Source of the DNA: CALKAL01 sp051846895
Lineage (GTDB): Bacteria; Bacillota; Bacilli; Bacillales; Alkalibacillaceae
Direction of reading: 5' to 3'
NCBI GenBank assembly: GCA_051846895.1
Contig: JBPYCQ010000008.1
Span: 97,822 to 161,821 of the forward strand
DNA length: 64,000 nt
Shown: one piece after another, positions 33,246-42,186 of the stretch
Numbering within the stretch: the first letter of the stretch is position 1
Layout of the letters: each line of letters begins with the position of its first letter
The notes under the pieces: model-generated
The model's input: the letters and a program-made list of their open reading frames with translations, nothing else
What the model was told of the DNA's origin: nothing
Database searches by the model: none
Program-made: the position numbers and the translations under genes

Positions 33246-33671
33246 TTATCTACCTTTATATTTTTTCCATAAATGAATCGCTGCTTCTCCCCATTTAATT
33301 GTCTGAGATGTTTTCTCTGCATGTTCATCTGCTTGCTCTTTCAGTTCATCTGACAGTTTTTGTAGAGATAAGTTAAATTCTTGTACAGTATGTCCTATTC
33401 CCTTAATTCCATCGAATAAAACGTCGAGTTTTCCCGTATTGTTAATCAAATCACCTGCTAACTGATTCGACTTGTTAAGAAGTAAGGTCGTCTCTTTAGT
33501 TACACCTTCCATCTGACGTTCAAACCCTTGTACAGTTGTTGCAACATTGTCCAATGTTTTAGTAACTGAATTTAATGTTTTGCTAAATGACATTAATGTT
33601 CTCACTAAGAAAATAACTAAGATAAAAAAAGCAATTGCGGCAATTAATGCTGAAATATGCAACAAATTCAT
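33246..33671 (-). CDS. ytxG: General stress protein YtxG (DUF948)
   Basis: 141-residue DUF948 protein with one N-terminal membrane helix (about 7-27) and a helical tail with regularly spaced hydrophobics (VTKTLDNVATTVQGFERQME), resembling a short chemoreceptor-like coiled coil. It is the first gene of the ytxGHJ operon and is preceded by a sigma-B-like promoter, matching general stress induction in B. subtilis. No enzymatic motif. It may scaffold YtxH at the membrane; that is inference from co-occurrence. Confidence 0.92.
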   Translation of the reverse strand: MNLLHISALIAAIAFFILVIFLVRTLMSFSKTLNSVTKTLDNVATTVQGFERQMEGVTKETTLLLNKSNQLAGDLINNTGKLDVLFDGIKGIGHTVQEFNLSLQKLSDELKEQADEHAEKTSQTIKWGEAAIHLWKKYKGR

Positions 33672-33709
33672 TTGAAACCCAACCTTCCACTATCGTTTAT
33701 AATTAATCT

Positions 33710-33735
33710 ATACCTGATTAAGTCCAATGTCAAAC
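33710..33735 (-). promoter_or_regulatory. Candidate sigma-B promoter of ytxGHJ
   Basis: On the minus strand GTTTGA (33735-33730), 14 bases, AGGTAT (33715-33710). Each hexamer differs by one base from the sigma-B consensus GTTTAA and GGGTAT. An overlapping sigma-A-type TTGACA-17-TAGATT is also present. Confidence 0.6.
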
Positions 33736-33817
33736 ATGACAAATGACCATTTAACACGTTATTATATTGATGTGATAGAATGTTTTAAAAAATTAAACCA
33801 CTTTAGGAGGCAAACTT

Positions 33818-34930
33818 ATGAAAGATCCAAGAATAACGAAGCTTGCAGAAGTACTTGTTCATTACTCTGTTAAATTGCAAAAAGGCGAGAAACTTCTAAT
33901 CGAAAATACAGGGCTTCAGCAACAATTAGTATCTGCAATTATTGAAGAAGCATACAAAGCTGGCGGACACCCATTTGTCGAATTAAAAGATCCGAAAGTC
34001 ATGCGTTCTTTACTTCTTGGTGCTAATGAAGAACAACTAAAAGCATGGGAGAAATATGAGTCTACTGTTATGAATGAGATGGACGCTTACATAGCGATTC
34101 GTTCTGGCGATAATATTAATGAATTATCAGACGTACCAAGTGATAAAAATAAATTATTTAGCCAAACAGTTGGAAATGTTCACCGAAATATCCGTGTTCC
34201 AAAAACTAAATGGTGTGTTTTAAGGTATCCTAATGAATCAATGGCACAATTAGCTAAAATGAGTACAGAAGCATTCGAAGATTTTTATTTTAATGTATGT
34301 ACTTTAGATTATGCAAAAATGAACGATGCAATGGATGCATTAGTTCAGAAAATGGATGAAACTGATGAAGTTCATATTGTTGGCCCTGGTACAGATTTGA
34401 AGTTTTCAATAAAAGATATTCCTAAAATCAAATGTGCTGGTGAGATGAATATTCCTGATGGTGAAGTGTACACAGCACCTGTTAAAGATTCGATCAATGG
34501 GACGTTAACATACAACACCCCTTCCCCATACCAAGGATTCACATTTGAAAATGTTCAATTAACGTTTAAAGACGGAAAAATCATTGATGCAAAGGCAAAT
34601 GATACTGACAGAATCAATGAAGTGTTAAACACAGATGAAGGTGCAAGATATATTGGTGAATTTGCAATCGGCATTAACCCATATATTTTACATCCTATGC
34701 AAGATATTTTATTTGACGAAAAAATTGATGGGAGCTTCCATTTCACGCCTGGACAAGCGTATGATAATGCTTATAACGGTAATGACTCGGCTATACATTG
34801 GGATATGGTTGTTATTCAACGTGAAGATTATGGTGGTGGCGAAATATACTTTGATGGACAATTAGTTAGAAAGAACGGCCGTTTCGTCATTCCTGAATTA
34901 GAAGGATTAAATCCTGAAAATCTTAAATAG
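33818..34930 (+). CDS. M29 family aminopeptidase
   Basis: Cytosolic metallo-aminopeptidase of the M29 (AmpS/PepS/aminopeptidase T) family, 370 residues as usual. It removes N-terminal residues from peptides, using two divalent metals. Family segments: ITKLAEVLVHYSVKLQKGEK at the start, CAGEMNIPDGEVYTAPVKDS (first metal Glu), DTDRINEVLNTDEGARYIGE (second Glu), and AYDNAYNGNDSAIHWDMVVI, with His and Asp metal ligands. GGAGG precedes the ATG by eight bases. It is divergent from ytxGHJ and ends in a strong terminator. The peptide specificity is not predictable. Confidence 0.92.
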   Translation: MKDPRITKLAEVLVHYSVKLQKGEKLLIENTGLQQQLVSAIIEEAYKAGGHPFVELKDPKVMRSLLLGANEEQLKAWEKYESTVMNEMDAYIAIRSGDNINELSDVPSDKNKLFSQTVGNVHRNIRVPKTKWCVLRYPNESMAQLAKMSTEAFEDFYFNVCTLDYAKMNDAMDALVQKMDETDEVHIVGPGTDLKFSIKDIPKIKCAGEMNIPDGEVYTAPVKDSINGTLTYNTPSPYQGFTFENVQLTFKDGKIIDAKANDTDRINEVLNTDEGARYIGEFAIGINPYILHPMQDILFDEKIDGSFHFTPGQAYDNAYNGNDSAIHWDMVVIQREDYGGGEIYFDGQLVRKNGRFVIPELEGLNPENLK

Positions 34931-34940
34931 CTCATGTTAC

Positions 34941-34966
34941 AGGGGTTCGGAAACGGACCCCTTTAT
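34941..34966 (+). terminator. Aminopeptidase terminator
   Basis: AGGGGTTCG pairs with CGGACCCCT (one G-U) around a GAAA tetraloop, followed by TTATTTATT. Confidence 0.85.
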
Positions 34967-35088
34967 TTATTATAAGTTTTATTCATATTTCATAAAAAGG
35001 TTTTATTTTTGCTATTATATAATTGATGATTGATAAAAAGATCCTAATTCTGTCACAAAATATTTATAAAATCTAATAAGGGCTAAAC

Positions 35089-35799
35089 TTATTCTAGGCG
35101 TATAAATTCTGCACTATTTGACACATCCGTTTCTGGTACATAATTGTATGAAAAATCTCTAAACACAGCATTAATTTCAACAGAATTAAAGTCATCTAAT
35201 TCTTTTAACTCTTCTCCCATGACTTCTTCCAATGCCTCGCTATTACTAATCGTAAAATAAACTACACCTCGTTCGTAATCATTAATTGTATGTGGAATAC
35301 TATGTAAATTTTCGCTAACCAAAATAGCATATTTGCCGCCACTCACTTGATTAATAATAACCGAACCGCTCACTTCAAACTCGCCATCAAAGCCTATAAA
35401 ATAACTATTATTAGAATCGCGTTCTTCTTTCGTCACATTACTTACGGTAAGTCCTGCTACAGAATCACCTTGTTTAATATTTTCCAAAGAAAAAATACTA
35501 AATTGTTCAGTTAACACATTTGACGTATCTGAAATTTGTTGAAAAACATGTTGATATGCGTTGATAGTGTCTTCATAGTTTTGTAATAATTGTTCTAGTG
35601 ATTTAATTTGTTGATTTAAATTTTTCTCTTTATTATTTAATTGAGAAACTTGATCTTTAAGTGATTCATTTTCCTCAACTAAATGATGATAATCTTCTTG
35701 GTCAATTGATTGGGTTTTATTTTTGTCAACTGCGCATCCTGTAAGAGTAATTAGTAAAAGTGTAAGAAAAATCGATATAAAACAATTATAAATCCTCAT
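35089..35799 (-). CDS. Putative lipoprotein with coiled-coil region
   Basis: 236-residue exported lipoprotein. Signal peptide with lipobox LLITLTGC (Cys22 lipidated). A coiled coil (about 38-75, rich in Glu/Leu/Asn/Lys, LKDQVSQLNNKEKNLNQQIK) precedes a beta-rich C-terminal domain (about 110-236) with VSGSVIINQVSGGKYAILVS. I do not recognise the C-terminal fold. It is transcribed alone and lies between the aminopeptidase and murC, both unrelated in function. No partner gene gives a clue. Confidence 0.75.
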   Translation of the reverse strand: MRIYNCFISIFLTLLLITLTGCAVDKNKTQSIDQEDYHHLVEENESLKDQVSQLNNKEKNLNQQIKSLEQLLQNYEDTINAYQHVFQQISDTSNVLTEQFSIFSLENIKQGDSVAGLTVSNVTKEERDSNNSYFIGFDGEFEVSGSVIINQVSGGKYAILVSENLHSIPHTINDYERGVVYFTISNSEALEEVMGEELKELDDFNSVEINAVFRDFSYNYVPETDVSNSAEFIRLE

Positions 35800-35884
35800 A
35801 AGTTCCTCCCAAAATGTAATAGGTTAAATTTGGTATTAGATATATTATATTTTTAAAATTATCAGAAATCAAATCTATTCAAAT

Positions 35885-35919
35885 AAAAAAAGAACCTCAT
35901 AGCATCACTACGAGGTTCT
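35885..35919 (-). terminator. murC terminator
   Basis: AGAACCTC pairs with GAGGTTCT, extended inward on the minus RNA by GUA/UAU, then a run of U (A-run at 35885-35890). Confidence 0.85.
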
Positions 35920-35922
35920 GGC

Positions 35923-37218
35923 TCAACTTATTTTTTTAAATTGTTCCTCATACTTTTGAATATCCCCCGCTCCCATGAAAAGAAGGACACTATTAAGGTG
36001 GTCTTTTAGGACAGCTGTGTTTTCTAAATCTAATATTTGGGAACCTTCAATCATTGCTTGTAAATCATTAATTTTTAACGTATCTGACTTCTCTCGTGCC
36101 GAAGCAAAAATGTCACATAAATAGATGTGGTCAGCTTGAGATAAACTTTTTGCAAAATCATCGATAAACTTTTTAGTTCTAGTAAATGTATGTGGCTGAA
36201 ATACAGCAACAACTTCTTTATTAGGATACTTCTTTCTTGCAGATTCAATCGTCGCTTCGATTTCACGTGGATGATGAGCATAATCATCAATAAGTACTTG
36301 CCCGTTCCCCCATTCAGTTTCAGTAAAACGCCTTTTGACCCCAGGGAAGGTACTAATGGATTGCATATGTTCTGCAGAAAATCCTTCATAATGCATAAGA
36401 GCAATCACACTTAACGCATTTAACACATGATGATTTCCGTATAGTGGGATTGTAAACGTGCCATAAAACTCACTACGGACAAATAAATCAAATGTTGTCC
36501 CTTCACTTGTTTCACTCACATTTTTTGCATGAAAATCATTGCCATCGGAAAATCCATAATACATAACAGGTACTTTGGCTTGAATTTGTTGTAACCTTTC
36601 ATCATCACCACATGCAATAATCCCTTTTTTCACATTAAAAGCCATCGACTGAAAGGCATCGAATACGTCTTCGATATTTTGAAAATAATCTGGGTGATCA
36701 AAGTCTATGTTGGTCATAATGGCATAGTCAGGTTCGTATGATAAAAAATGTCTTCGATATTCACAAGCTTCAAAGACAAAATAACTACTATTCGGATCAC
36801 CATGGCCAGTACCATCACCGATAAGGTATGATATTGGTGCGTTCGCCTTAAGTGTATGGGCTAATAGGCCTGTTGTTGATGTTTTTCCGTGTGCCCCTGT
36901 TACAGCAATACTTGTAAATTTTTTTATCCATTCTCCCAGAAAGTCATGGTATCTATAAAAAGGAACATTTAATTGTTTTGCTTTTGAAATTTCTTCGTGG
37001 TCATCTGAAAAGGCATTACCAGCAATAACAATTAAATCTCCTTCAATGTTATTTTCATCAAAGGGTAAAATGGTTATATTTTTTTCTCTTAATGCTTCCT
37101 CAGTAAAAATTGTTTTATCTATATCAGATCCTTGAACTTTTTCTCCTGAATCATGTAATATTTGCGCTAAAGCACTCATACCGGTTCCTTTTATTCCTAT
37201 GAAATGGTAAGTCGACAT
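35923..37218 (-). CDS. murC: UDP-N-acetylmuramate-L-alanine ligase
   Basis: Cytosolic Mur ligase that adds L-Ala to UDP-MurNAc using ATP, the first step of the peptidoglycan stem peptide. 431 residues. The N-terminal UDP-binding Rossmann domain starts YHFIGIKGTGMSALA; the ATP P-loop is VTGAHGKTSTTGLLAHTL (about 107-124). The central domain has FEACEYRRHFLSYEPDYAIM with NIDFDHPDYF, and the C-terminal domain has VLIDDYAHHPREIEATI. GGAGG precedes the ATG. In B. subtilis the sftA (ytpS) translocase gene follows murC; here a phosphoribosyltransferase-like gene takes that place. Confidence 0.97.
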   Translation of the reverse strand: MSTYHFIGIKGTGMSALAQILHDSGEKVQGSDIDKTIFTEEALREKNITILPFDENNIEGDLIVIAGNAFSDDHEEISKAKQLNVPFYRYHDFLGEWIKKFTSIAVTGAHGKTSTTGLLAHTLKANAPISYLIGDGTGHGDPNSSYFVFEACEYRRHFLSYEPDYAIMTNIDFDHPDYFQNIEDVFDAFQSMAFNVKKGIIACGDDERLQQIQAKVPVMYYGFSDGNDFHAKNVSETSEGTTFDLFVRSEFYGTFTIPLYGNHHVLNALSVIALMHYEGFSAEHMQSISTFPGVKRRFTETEWGNGQVLIDDYAHHPREIEATIESARKKYPNKEVVAVFQPHTFTRTKKFIDDFAKSLSQADHIYLCDIFASAREKSDTLKINDLQAMIEGSQILDLENTAVLKDHLNSVLLFMGAGDIQKYEEQFKKIS

Positions 37219-37339
37219 AAATCGAACCTCCGCTTTTTTATCCTTATAATATTATATATGCACGTTGCTATTAAGGTGCTTTTTTATTATAGCAGACTCC
37301 TTTATATTATACATTAAAACAATATTAAGAATGCATAAT

Positions 37340-37369
37340 AAATTGCCCGATATTAATTATGGGCAATTT
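37340..37369 (-). terminator. Terminator of the phosphoribosyltransferase-like gene
   Basis: AAATTGCCC pairs with GGGCAATTT; the stem overlaps the stop codon at 37368-37370. The downstream stretch UAUUAUGCAU is only moderately U-rich. Confidence 0.65.
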
Positions 37370-38480
37370 AAGAATTTGGTGGATATTCAACTTTCTCTAA
37401 ACGAGGGTTGGGATTGTATCGACGTCCTTTTTTTGCTTCATTTTCACCATTGAGTAACACATTATCTCCTGTAAAACCGATATGTAATTTGAGTAAATTA
37501 CTACCAACTCCATAAATATCGACAGGGACATGAAGTGACTCAAACATTTGAATCTTTTTCTCGTCAAAACCACCACTCACCATAATTTTCACATGTTCGA
37601 AGCCTTCTTTATCTAATGCATTTCTTAAAGCAAAGACAAGCTGTGGATTTACTCCTCTAGGATCAAATGAGCCCATTATTTGAGGATTACGAAAAAAGTA
37701 TCTGTCTACCATATTCTGAGAAGTATCTAATCTTACTGCTTGTAGATCTTTCCCAAAATGTCTAGCCACTTTAAGTGAATCTGTTATGACATCATTATTA
37801 TAGTCCACTAAAGCAACGAGCTCATCATTCGGAAACGTATTACGGTAAACTTCTGTTGCTTTAACAATATCACCTTTAAACATTTGAATTAACGCATGAG
37901 GCATTGTTCCCATGCCTTGTTTACCCCACCATTCATTCATTGCATGAGTTGCTTGAGCGGTTGAACCACCAATATATGCTGCATAACCATCTCCTGCTTG
38001 TTGAGAGAAATGATCATCTCGGTCCCCCATAAAAATAACAGGCTTTTGTGCTCCGTTAGAATTGGCTGCTTTTACAACATTATATACATTCGTAGCAACA
38101 GAAGTGCGTCTAGCTAAAACACCATCAATTAACCCTTCTAGAAATCCAAAATTTTGATACGGTCCTTTTACAGTCAAAACAGTTTCATAAGGACTTATTC
38201 GATCTCCATCTTGTAACGAATGAATTTCTAAAGATTCTGGATTTGTTGCAAACGTATGTAATAAAGCAATCGCTTCATCCGAACCACACAGTACAGCATT
38301 CTTTTTTTGGAAAAATTGCATTGTAACTATATTGTCTTTTAAATGTTTTTCAACAATCTCTTTAGTTTTTAAAAAATAAACAGCTGAGAACCAGCCTTCT
38401 CCAACACGTTCATCAAATTTAAAGGTCTCATTTGTTAAACGTTTGATCTTACCTTGCTGCTTTAAGGCAAATTCCTTCAT
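37368..38480 (-). CDS. Nicotinate phosphoribosyltransferase family protein
   Basis: 370-residue type II phosphoribosyltransferase of the NAPRTase/quinolinate-PRTase fold. These make NaMN (or a related nucleotide) from nicotinate and PRPP in NAD salvage. Visible family segments: FDERVGEGWFSAVYFLKTKE, GPYQNFGFLEGLIDGVLARR, GGSTAQATHAMNEWWG, the PRPP-contacting VRLDTSQNM, and KIMVSGGFDEKKIQMFESLH. It is shorter than classic PncB (about 490), lacking part of the C-terminal region, and matches the shorter variant common in Bacillaceae. The ATG at 38480 follows GAGGGG; a longer frame from 38516 lies ahead of this site. Adjacent to ytpR on the same strand, separated by 57 bases. Confidence 0.85.
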   Translation of the reverse strand: MKEFALKQQGKIKRLTNETFKFDERVGEGWFSAVYFLKTKEIVEKHLKDNIVTMQFFQKKNAVLCGSDEAIALLHTFATNPESLEIHSLQDGDRISPYETVLTVKGPYQNFGFLEGLIDGVLARRTSVATNVYNVVKAANSNGAQKPVIFMGDRDDHFSQQAGDGYAAYIGGSTAQATHAMNEWWGKQGMGTMPHALIQMFKGDIVKATEVYRNTFPNDELVALVDYNNDVITDSLKVARHFGKDLQAVRLDTSQNMVDRYFFRNPQIMGSFDPRGVNPQLVFALRNALDKEGFEHVKIMVSGGFDEKKIQMFESLHVPVDIYGVGSNLLKLHIGFTGDNVLLNGENEAKKGRRYNPNPRLEKVEYPPNS

Positions 38481-38537
38481 TCGTATTCCCCTCATTTTTA
38501 AGTAGTCATTAATCATAATAACGATTAAGATAAAATT

Positions 38538-39137
38538 TTACAAGAAAGCACTGCCTACCTCGTAATGATCATCTAATACTAGTATACCTTTTTCTTGAAG
38601 AGCATTTGGTAAATTTAATTCCTTAGCTGAACAAATCATTCCATTAGATTTCACGCCTCTTAATTCTGAAGGTTTGATGACTAATCCACTTGGCATAATG
38701 GCACCTATTTTTGCCACAACAACTTTCTGGCCCTCATCAACATTATGTGCTCCACAAACGATTTGTAATTGTTCATCACCTACATCAACTTGACAGACGT
38801 TAAGCTTTGAAGCATCCTCATGTTTTTCCTTTTTCATCACATATCCGACGACAAATTTTGGTGATAGATCAACTTCTAATGGATCATTCAATCCATTTTG
38901 TTTAAAAATTTCTTCTAATTTTGCAATCAAATTTTCATCGATATTTACTTTTTCATTTTCGTCAATATTCATATATTGGCTAATTCGAAAAATATTATAT
39001 CCAACTACATCTCCGTTCACTGAATCCGTTAACTTAACAACATCTCCAAACTTCTCATCTGTTACCTTTGAATCTCTTTGATCAAAAGTAACAATTAATA
39101 CATCTCCAATTCCTTTTGGATTATAGACGACTTGCAT
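38538..39137 (-). CDS. ytpR: YtpR: DUF4479 and tRNA-binding (EMAP II-like) domain protein
   Basis: 199 residues. An N-terminal DUF4479 region (about 1-85, starting VVYNPKGIGDVLIVTF) is joined to an OB-fold tRNA-binding domain (about 90-195) like the one at the start of PheT and in Arc1p. Typical segments are FVVGYVMKKEKHEDASKLNV, QIVCGAHNVDEGQKVVVAKI and MPSGLVIKPSELRGVKSNGM. Probably a trans-acting tRNA-binding accessory; its client is unknown. GAGGAG precedes the ATG. It follows ytpQ by six bases, so the two form an operon as in B. subtilis. Confidence 0.93.
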   Translation of the reverse strand: MQVVYNPKGIGDVLIVTFDQRDSKVTDEKFGDVVKLTDSVNGDVVGYNIFRISQYMNIDENEKVNIDENLIAKLEEIFKQNGLNDPLEVDLSPKFVVGYVMKKEKHEDASKLNVCQVDVGDEQLQIVCGAHNVDEGQKVVVAKIGAIMPSGLVIKPSELRGVKSNGMICSAKELNLPNALQEKGILVLDDHYEVGSAFL

Positions 39138-39143
39138 GTGGAT

Positions 39144-39956
39144 CTACTCCTCATCATTTTTACGTTTATTTTTAGCTAAAATAAAGATTGGTCCCAATTT
39201 TTTATCTTCATATAAGAATGGTAAGGAAGTAATTGGGATGTGCCCCTCAGCAAAAAATTGCATCATCATTTGGGCTAGAATATCGTAGCCTGTATTATTT
39301 TTAACATCCACAAAAATACATACATCTTGATGTGGGACACCAACAGCTAGTTCTCCTTCGGCTTTACCTTTCATCTCTTCAAGTAAAGCTTCATTTAAAA
39401 TTCGACTAGCATCATATCCATCATTTGTAGAAAGAAAATAAAAAGTATTACCAGCGACTTCTTCTTGTTTTAATTCTGTAGGTAATCGACGGACATTAAA
39501 TAGAGCGACTTCCTTAATTCGTTCCTCTTTCCATCCTTCTTTTATTAACATTTCTTCATCAATCAAGCGATAAGATTTCCCTAAATCAAGCGCATAATAA
39601 ATTCTAGTTTCAGCTGTATGGTCAGAATAGATTAATTTTTGACCATTCTTTGCTTTTTTCGGAAATGAACCAGAACGAATAACAGGAAATATTTGCTCTT
39701 CTTTTCCTTCCAGTGTTTGTTCTTCGTTCATTATTTTCAGTGCTTCTTTAATATGGTTCTCTAATTCATCCAAAGCCGCTTCTTTTCTATTCTCCCACTT
39801 AGAAATAACTCCAGGAAGTGAGATTGTGACACCTTGTTTTGTATCTTTCCATTCAATACGAAAAGTATCTTGGTCCCGGTCATAATACGTATTCCAATGT
39901 TCGCTTGAGAAACGTTCTTCAAGCTTTCTTTTCATTTTAATGCTTGTCATTTCCAT
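39144..39956 (-). CDS. ytpQ: YtpQ, UPF0354/DUF1444 protein
   Basis: 270-residue cytosolic protein of the DUF1444 (UPF0354) family, conserved in Bacillaceae and without known activity. It starts MEMTSIKMKRKLEERF, carries VSLPGVISKWENRKEAALDE-like TISLPGVISKWENRKEAALD, and later HTAETRIYYALDLGKSYRLI and VCIFVDVKNNTGYDILAQMM. The AAGGAGG ribosome site is 13 bases from the ATG, a little long. Upstream lies a PTS-type IIC gene. The thioredoxin-like ytpP of B. subtilis, normally next, is absent. Confidence 0.9.
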   Translation of the reverse strand: MEMTSIKMKRKLEERFSSEHWNTYYDRDQDTFRIEWKDTKQGVTISLPGVISKWENRKEAALDELENHIKEALKIMNEEQTLEGKEEQIFPVIRSGSFPKKAKNGQKLIYSDHTAETRIYYALDLGKSYRLIDEEMLIKEGWKEERIKEVALFNVRRLPTELKQEEVAGNTFYFLSTNDGYDASRILNEALLEEMKGKAEGELAVGVPHQDVCIFVDVKNNTGYDILAQMMMQFFAEGHIPITSLPFLYEDKKLGPIFILAKNKRKNDEE

Positions 39957-39998
39957 GAAATTTATTCTGCCTCCTTATAATAGAAGCCGATTTAATTA

Positions 39999-41021
39999 TT
40001 ATTTTACCTTTAACTTCATATCACCATATTTAATCCAACCAATTTTCCGTAATATTTCCGAAAAGATTAAACTTAATATAGCTGGAGCAACAAAAAATAA
40101 AAGTAAAATAATAATAAATATATTAGTTGTAAAACCCATCGTCTCTAAAGTCATAATCGGGCCAACTAACCCACTAGTCCCCATACCAGCCCCATAAGCA
40201 TTGTTTTCTAATTGTAACCAAACAGTAGCAAACGGTGCCAACAATAAGCCTGTTACAGTCGGTGGGATCAAAATTCTCGGGTTCTTCATAATATTTGGCA
40301 CTTGAAGCATTGATGTCCCTAACCCTTGTGAAATTAAACCACTAAATCCGTTTTCACGGAAACTGCTAAATGCGAAACCAATCATTTGAGCACAACATCC
40401 AATCGTCGCAGCTCCAGCCGCAAGACCATCTAATTCCAACATGATGGCAATGGCAACACTTGATATAGGCGCAGTTAGAGCTAATCCCATCAGCACCGCA
40501 ATAATCATTCCCATTAAAAACGGTCGTAAATCTGTAGCCCAAATAATGACTTCCCCAAAGCCTTTTAAAAACTTTGATATATATGGACCAACGAAAGAGG
40601 CAACAAAATAACCTATTACCGTTGTCACAAATGGAGTCACAATAATATCTATCTTTGTTTCTTCACTAACTAACTTTCCAATTTCAATCGCTACTAATGC
40701 AGCGATAAAACTCCCTGCAGGTCCACCTAGTTCCGCTCCAAAAGCTCCTGCAAATAATGAGCTAAACATAACTAATGCCGGCGCTTTCAACCCATACGCA
40801 ACCGCAACACCTATTGCTCCGCCGTAAATCAGTGGTTGTGTTAATTTTCCACCAAGTTCAACCATAAAACTTGGAGCATAAGGGACTTCATTTCCTATCG
40901 TATCAATAATTACCCCTATTATTAACGTCGAAAATAAACCTAGAGCCATATAACTTAAAGCTGTAATTGCATAAGCTTGGAAGGATAGGTTAACACCCTT
41001 TTTTTCTAAAAAAGCTTTCAA
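39999..41021 (-). CDS. PTS_EIIC_2-type membrane protein
   Basis: 340-residue integral membrane protein, about 9-10 helices, of the PTS_EIIC_2 (IIC-like) family. Glycine/alanine-rich segments such as AGAFGAELGGPAGSFIAALV, MLELDGLAAGAATIGCCAQM and AYGAGMGTSGLVGP are typical. It lacks IIA, IIB or any phosphorylatable domain, and no PTS partner is encoded nearby, so whether it moves sugar by phosphotransfer is doubtful; it may be a facilitator or sensor. The TTG start at 41021 follows GAGGGGG. It lies upstream of ytpQ on the same strand. Confidence 0.85.
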   Translation of the reverse strand: MKAFLEKKGVNLSFQAYAITALSYMALGLFSTLIIGVIIDTIGNEVPYAPSFMVELGGKLTQPLIYGGAIGVAVAYGLKAPALVMFSSLFAGAFGAELGGPAGSFIAALVAIEIGKLVSEETKIDIIVTPFVTTVIGYFVASFVGPYISKFLKGFGEVIIWATDLRPFLMGMIIAVLMGLALTAPISSVAIAIMLELDGLAAGAATIGCCAQMIGFAFSSFRENGFSGLISQGLGTSMLQVPNIMKNPRILIPPTVTGLLLAPFATVWLQLENNAYGAGMGTSGLVGPIMTLETMGFTTNIFIIILLLFFVAPAILSLIFSEILRKIGWIKYGDMKLKVK

Positions 41022-41056
41022 ATAATTTCCCCCTCATAAGATAACAGCGATTTGAT

Positions 41057-41575
41057 CTATTTTTCTTCAACCGACTGAATCATATCAAGCATCGTGCTTA
41101 CAACAGTTTCTAAATCTTTTATATTTGTTAGTGTAGACATTTTAATTCCACCAATTCCAATTTGCACTTCATACTGTTTATCTTCATGCTCTTGGACCGC
41201 TAAATAGACGAATTCCTCATCGCTCTCAAAAGATCGTAAAAACATCTTATTGTTTTTATTTTCACTCTTTAAACGATTGTAAAACCACTTACTATTTGGC
41301 GCTTCAAATTCGTTAATAAATAACACGTATGGGCGTGAGCCATCAGTGAATATGAAGTTATTAATACCTTCTTCTTGGAGTTCAAGTGAGTCAGGCTTAT
41401 AAACACTGAGGCGCTTAAGTTCAAAATTCGCCTCTATTTTTTCATCTGATAAAAATTCATCTTTAAGTCTTTTTTCAATTTCATTCATGACTTTATCTTC
41501 AGATTGCAAACAACCTGTCAATGTGACAAGGAAAAAAACTAACCCTATTAACAAAAAGCTTTTATAATATTTCAC
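41057..41575 (-). CDS. Putative lipoprotein of unknown function
   Basis: 172-residue exported lipoprotein: a Lys-containing n-region, hydrophobic core FLLIGLVFFLVTLTGC with the lipobox cysteine at about residue 22, and an acidic alpha/beta mature domain (KRLSVYKPDSLELQEEGINN, VQIGIGGIKMSTLTNIKDLE). I do not recognise a family. It precedes the IIC-type gene with a gap of 35 bases, so co-transcription is possible. Both would work at the membrane; nothing more can be said. Confidence 0.75.
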   Translation of the reverse strand: MKYYKSFLLIGLVFFLVTLTGCLQSEDKVMNEIEKRLKDEFLSDEKIEANFELKRLSVYKPDSLELQEEGINNFIFTDGSRPYVLFINEFEAPNSKWFYNRLKSENKNNKMFLRSFESDEEFVYLAVQEHEDKQYEVQIGIGGIKMSTLTNIKDLETVVSTMLDMIQSVEEK

Positions 41576-41659
41576 TTTCTCTCACCCCTAATTTCATATA
41601 TTTGACAAACCTATTTTTTCATAAGAAGATTAAATAAAAGAGTATGGAGGGTTGCCAAT

Positions 41660-42100
41660 ATGAATTTAACTATTTATCTAGCTGGCCAGATTCATGATGA
41701 TTGGCGCGAACAATTAAAACGCAAAGCAAAAGAAAAAAACTTAAATGTTTCTTTCTTAGGTCCTCAAGAAAAACATAGTTTATCAGATGACATCGGTGCA
41801 AAAATACTAGGTGAACAACCTAGTAAAGTATACCATGATGACGCTGCATCTGGTATAAATAATTTTAGAACTGAAATTATGATAAAAAAGGCAGATGCGG
41901 TTATTGCTTTATTTGGTGAACAATATAAACAATGGAATACAGCTATGGATGCAGGGATTGCAATTGGTTTGAATAAACCGTTAATTCTTATTCGCCCTGA
42001 ATCCTTAATCCATCCATTAAAAGAATTATCAAATAAAGCTAATGTCACTGTTGAAACGATTGATCAAGCAATTGAAGTGCTGCAATATTACTTTGAATAG
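41660..42100 (+). CDS. ytoQ: YtoQ family protein
   Basis: 146-residue protein of the YtoQ family (a nucleoside 2-deoxyribosyltransferase-like Rossmann fold), found in Bacillus at this locus. It starts NLTIYLAGQIHDDWREQLKR, which resembles the GxIHDxWR opening of the family, and contains FLGPQEKHSLSDDIGAKILG and KADAVIALFGEQYKQWNTAM. Whether it hydrolyses or transfers nucleobases has not been shown. TGGAGGG precedes the ATG. Convergent with ytoP, with a shared terminator. Confidence 0.92.
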   Translation: MNLTIYLAGQIHDDWREQLKRKAKEKNLNVSFLGPQEKHSLSDDIGAKILGEQPSKVYHDDAASGINNFRTEIMIKKADAVIALFGEQYKQWNTAMDAGIAIGLNKPLILIRPESLIHPLKELSNKANVTVETIDQAIEVLQYYFE

Positions 42101-42106
42101 AAATTC

Positions 42107-42147
42107 ATAATGAGAGATGGTTTTTTAATAAATCCATCTCTCATTAT
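42107..42147. terminator. Bidirectional terminator between ytoQ and ytoP
   Basis: 14-bp perfect stem ATAATGAGAGATGG with CCATCTCTCATTAT, loop of 13 T/A-rich bases, between convergent genes. Confidence 0.88.
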
Positions 42148-42186
42148 ATATTTTTAATACATTTTTACGTTTATTAGTTAATTCTA

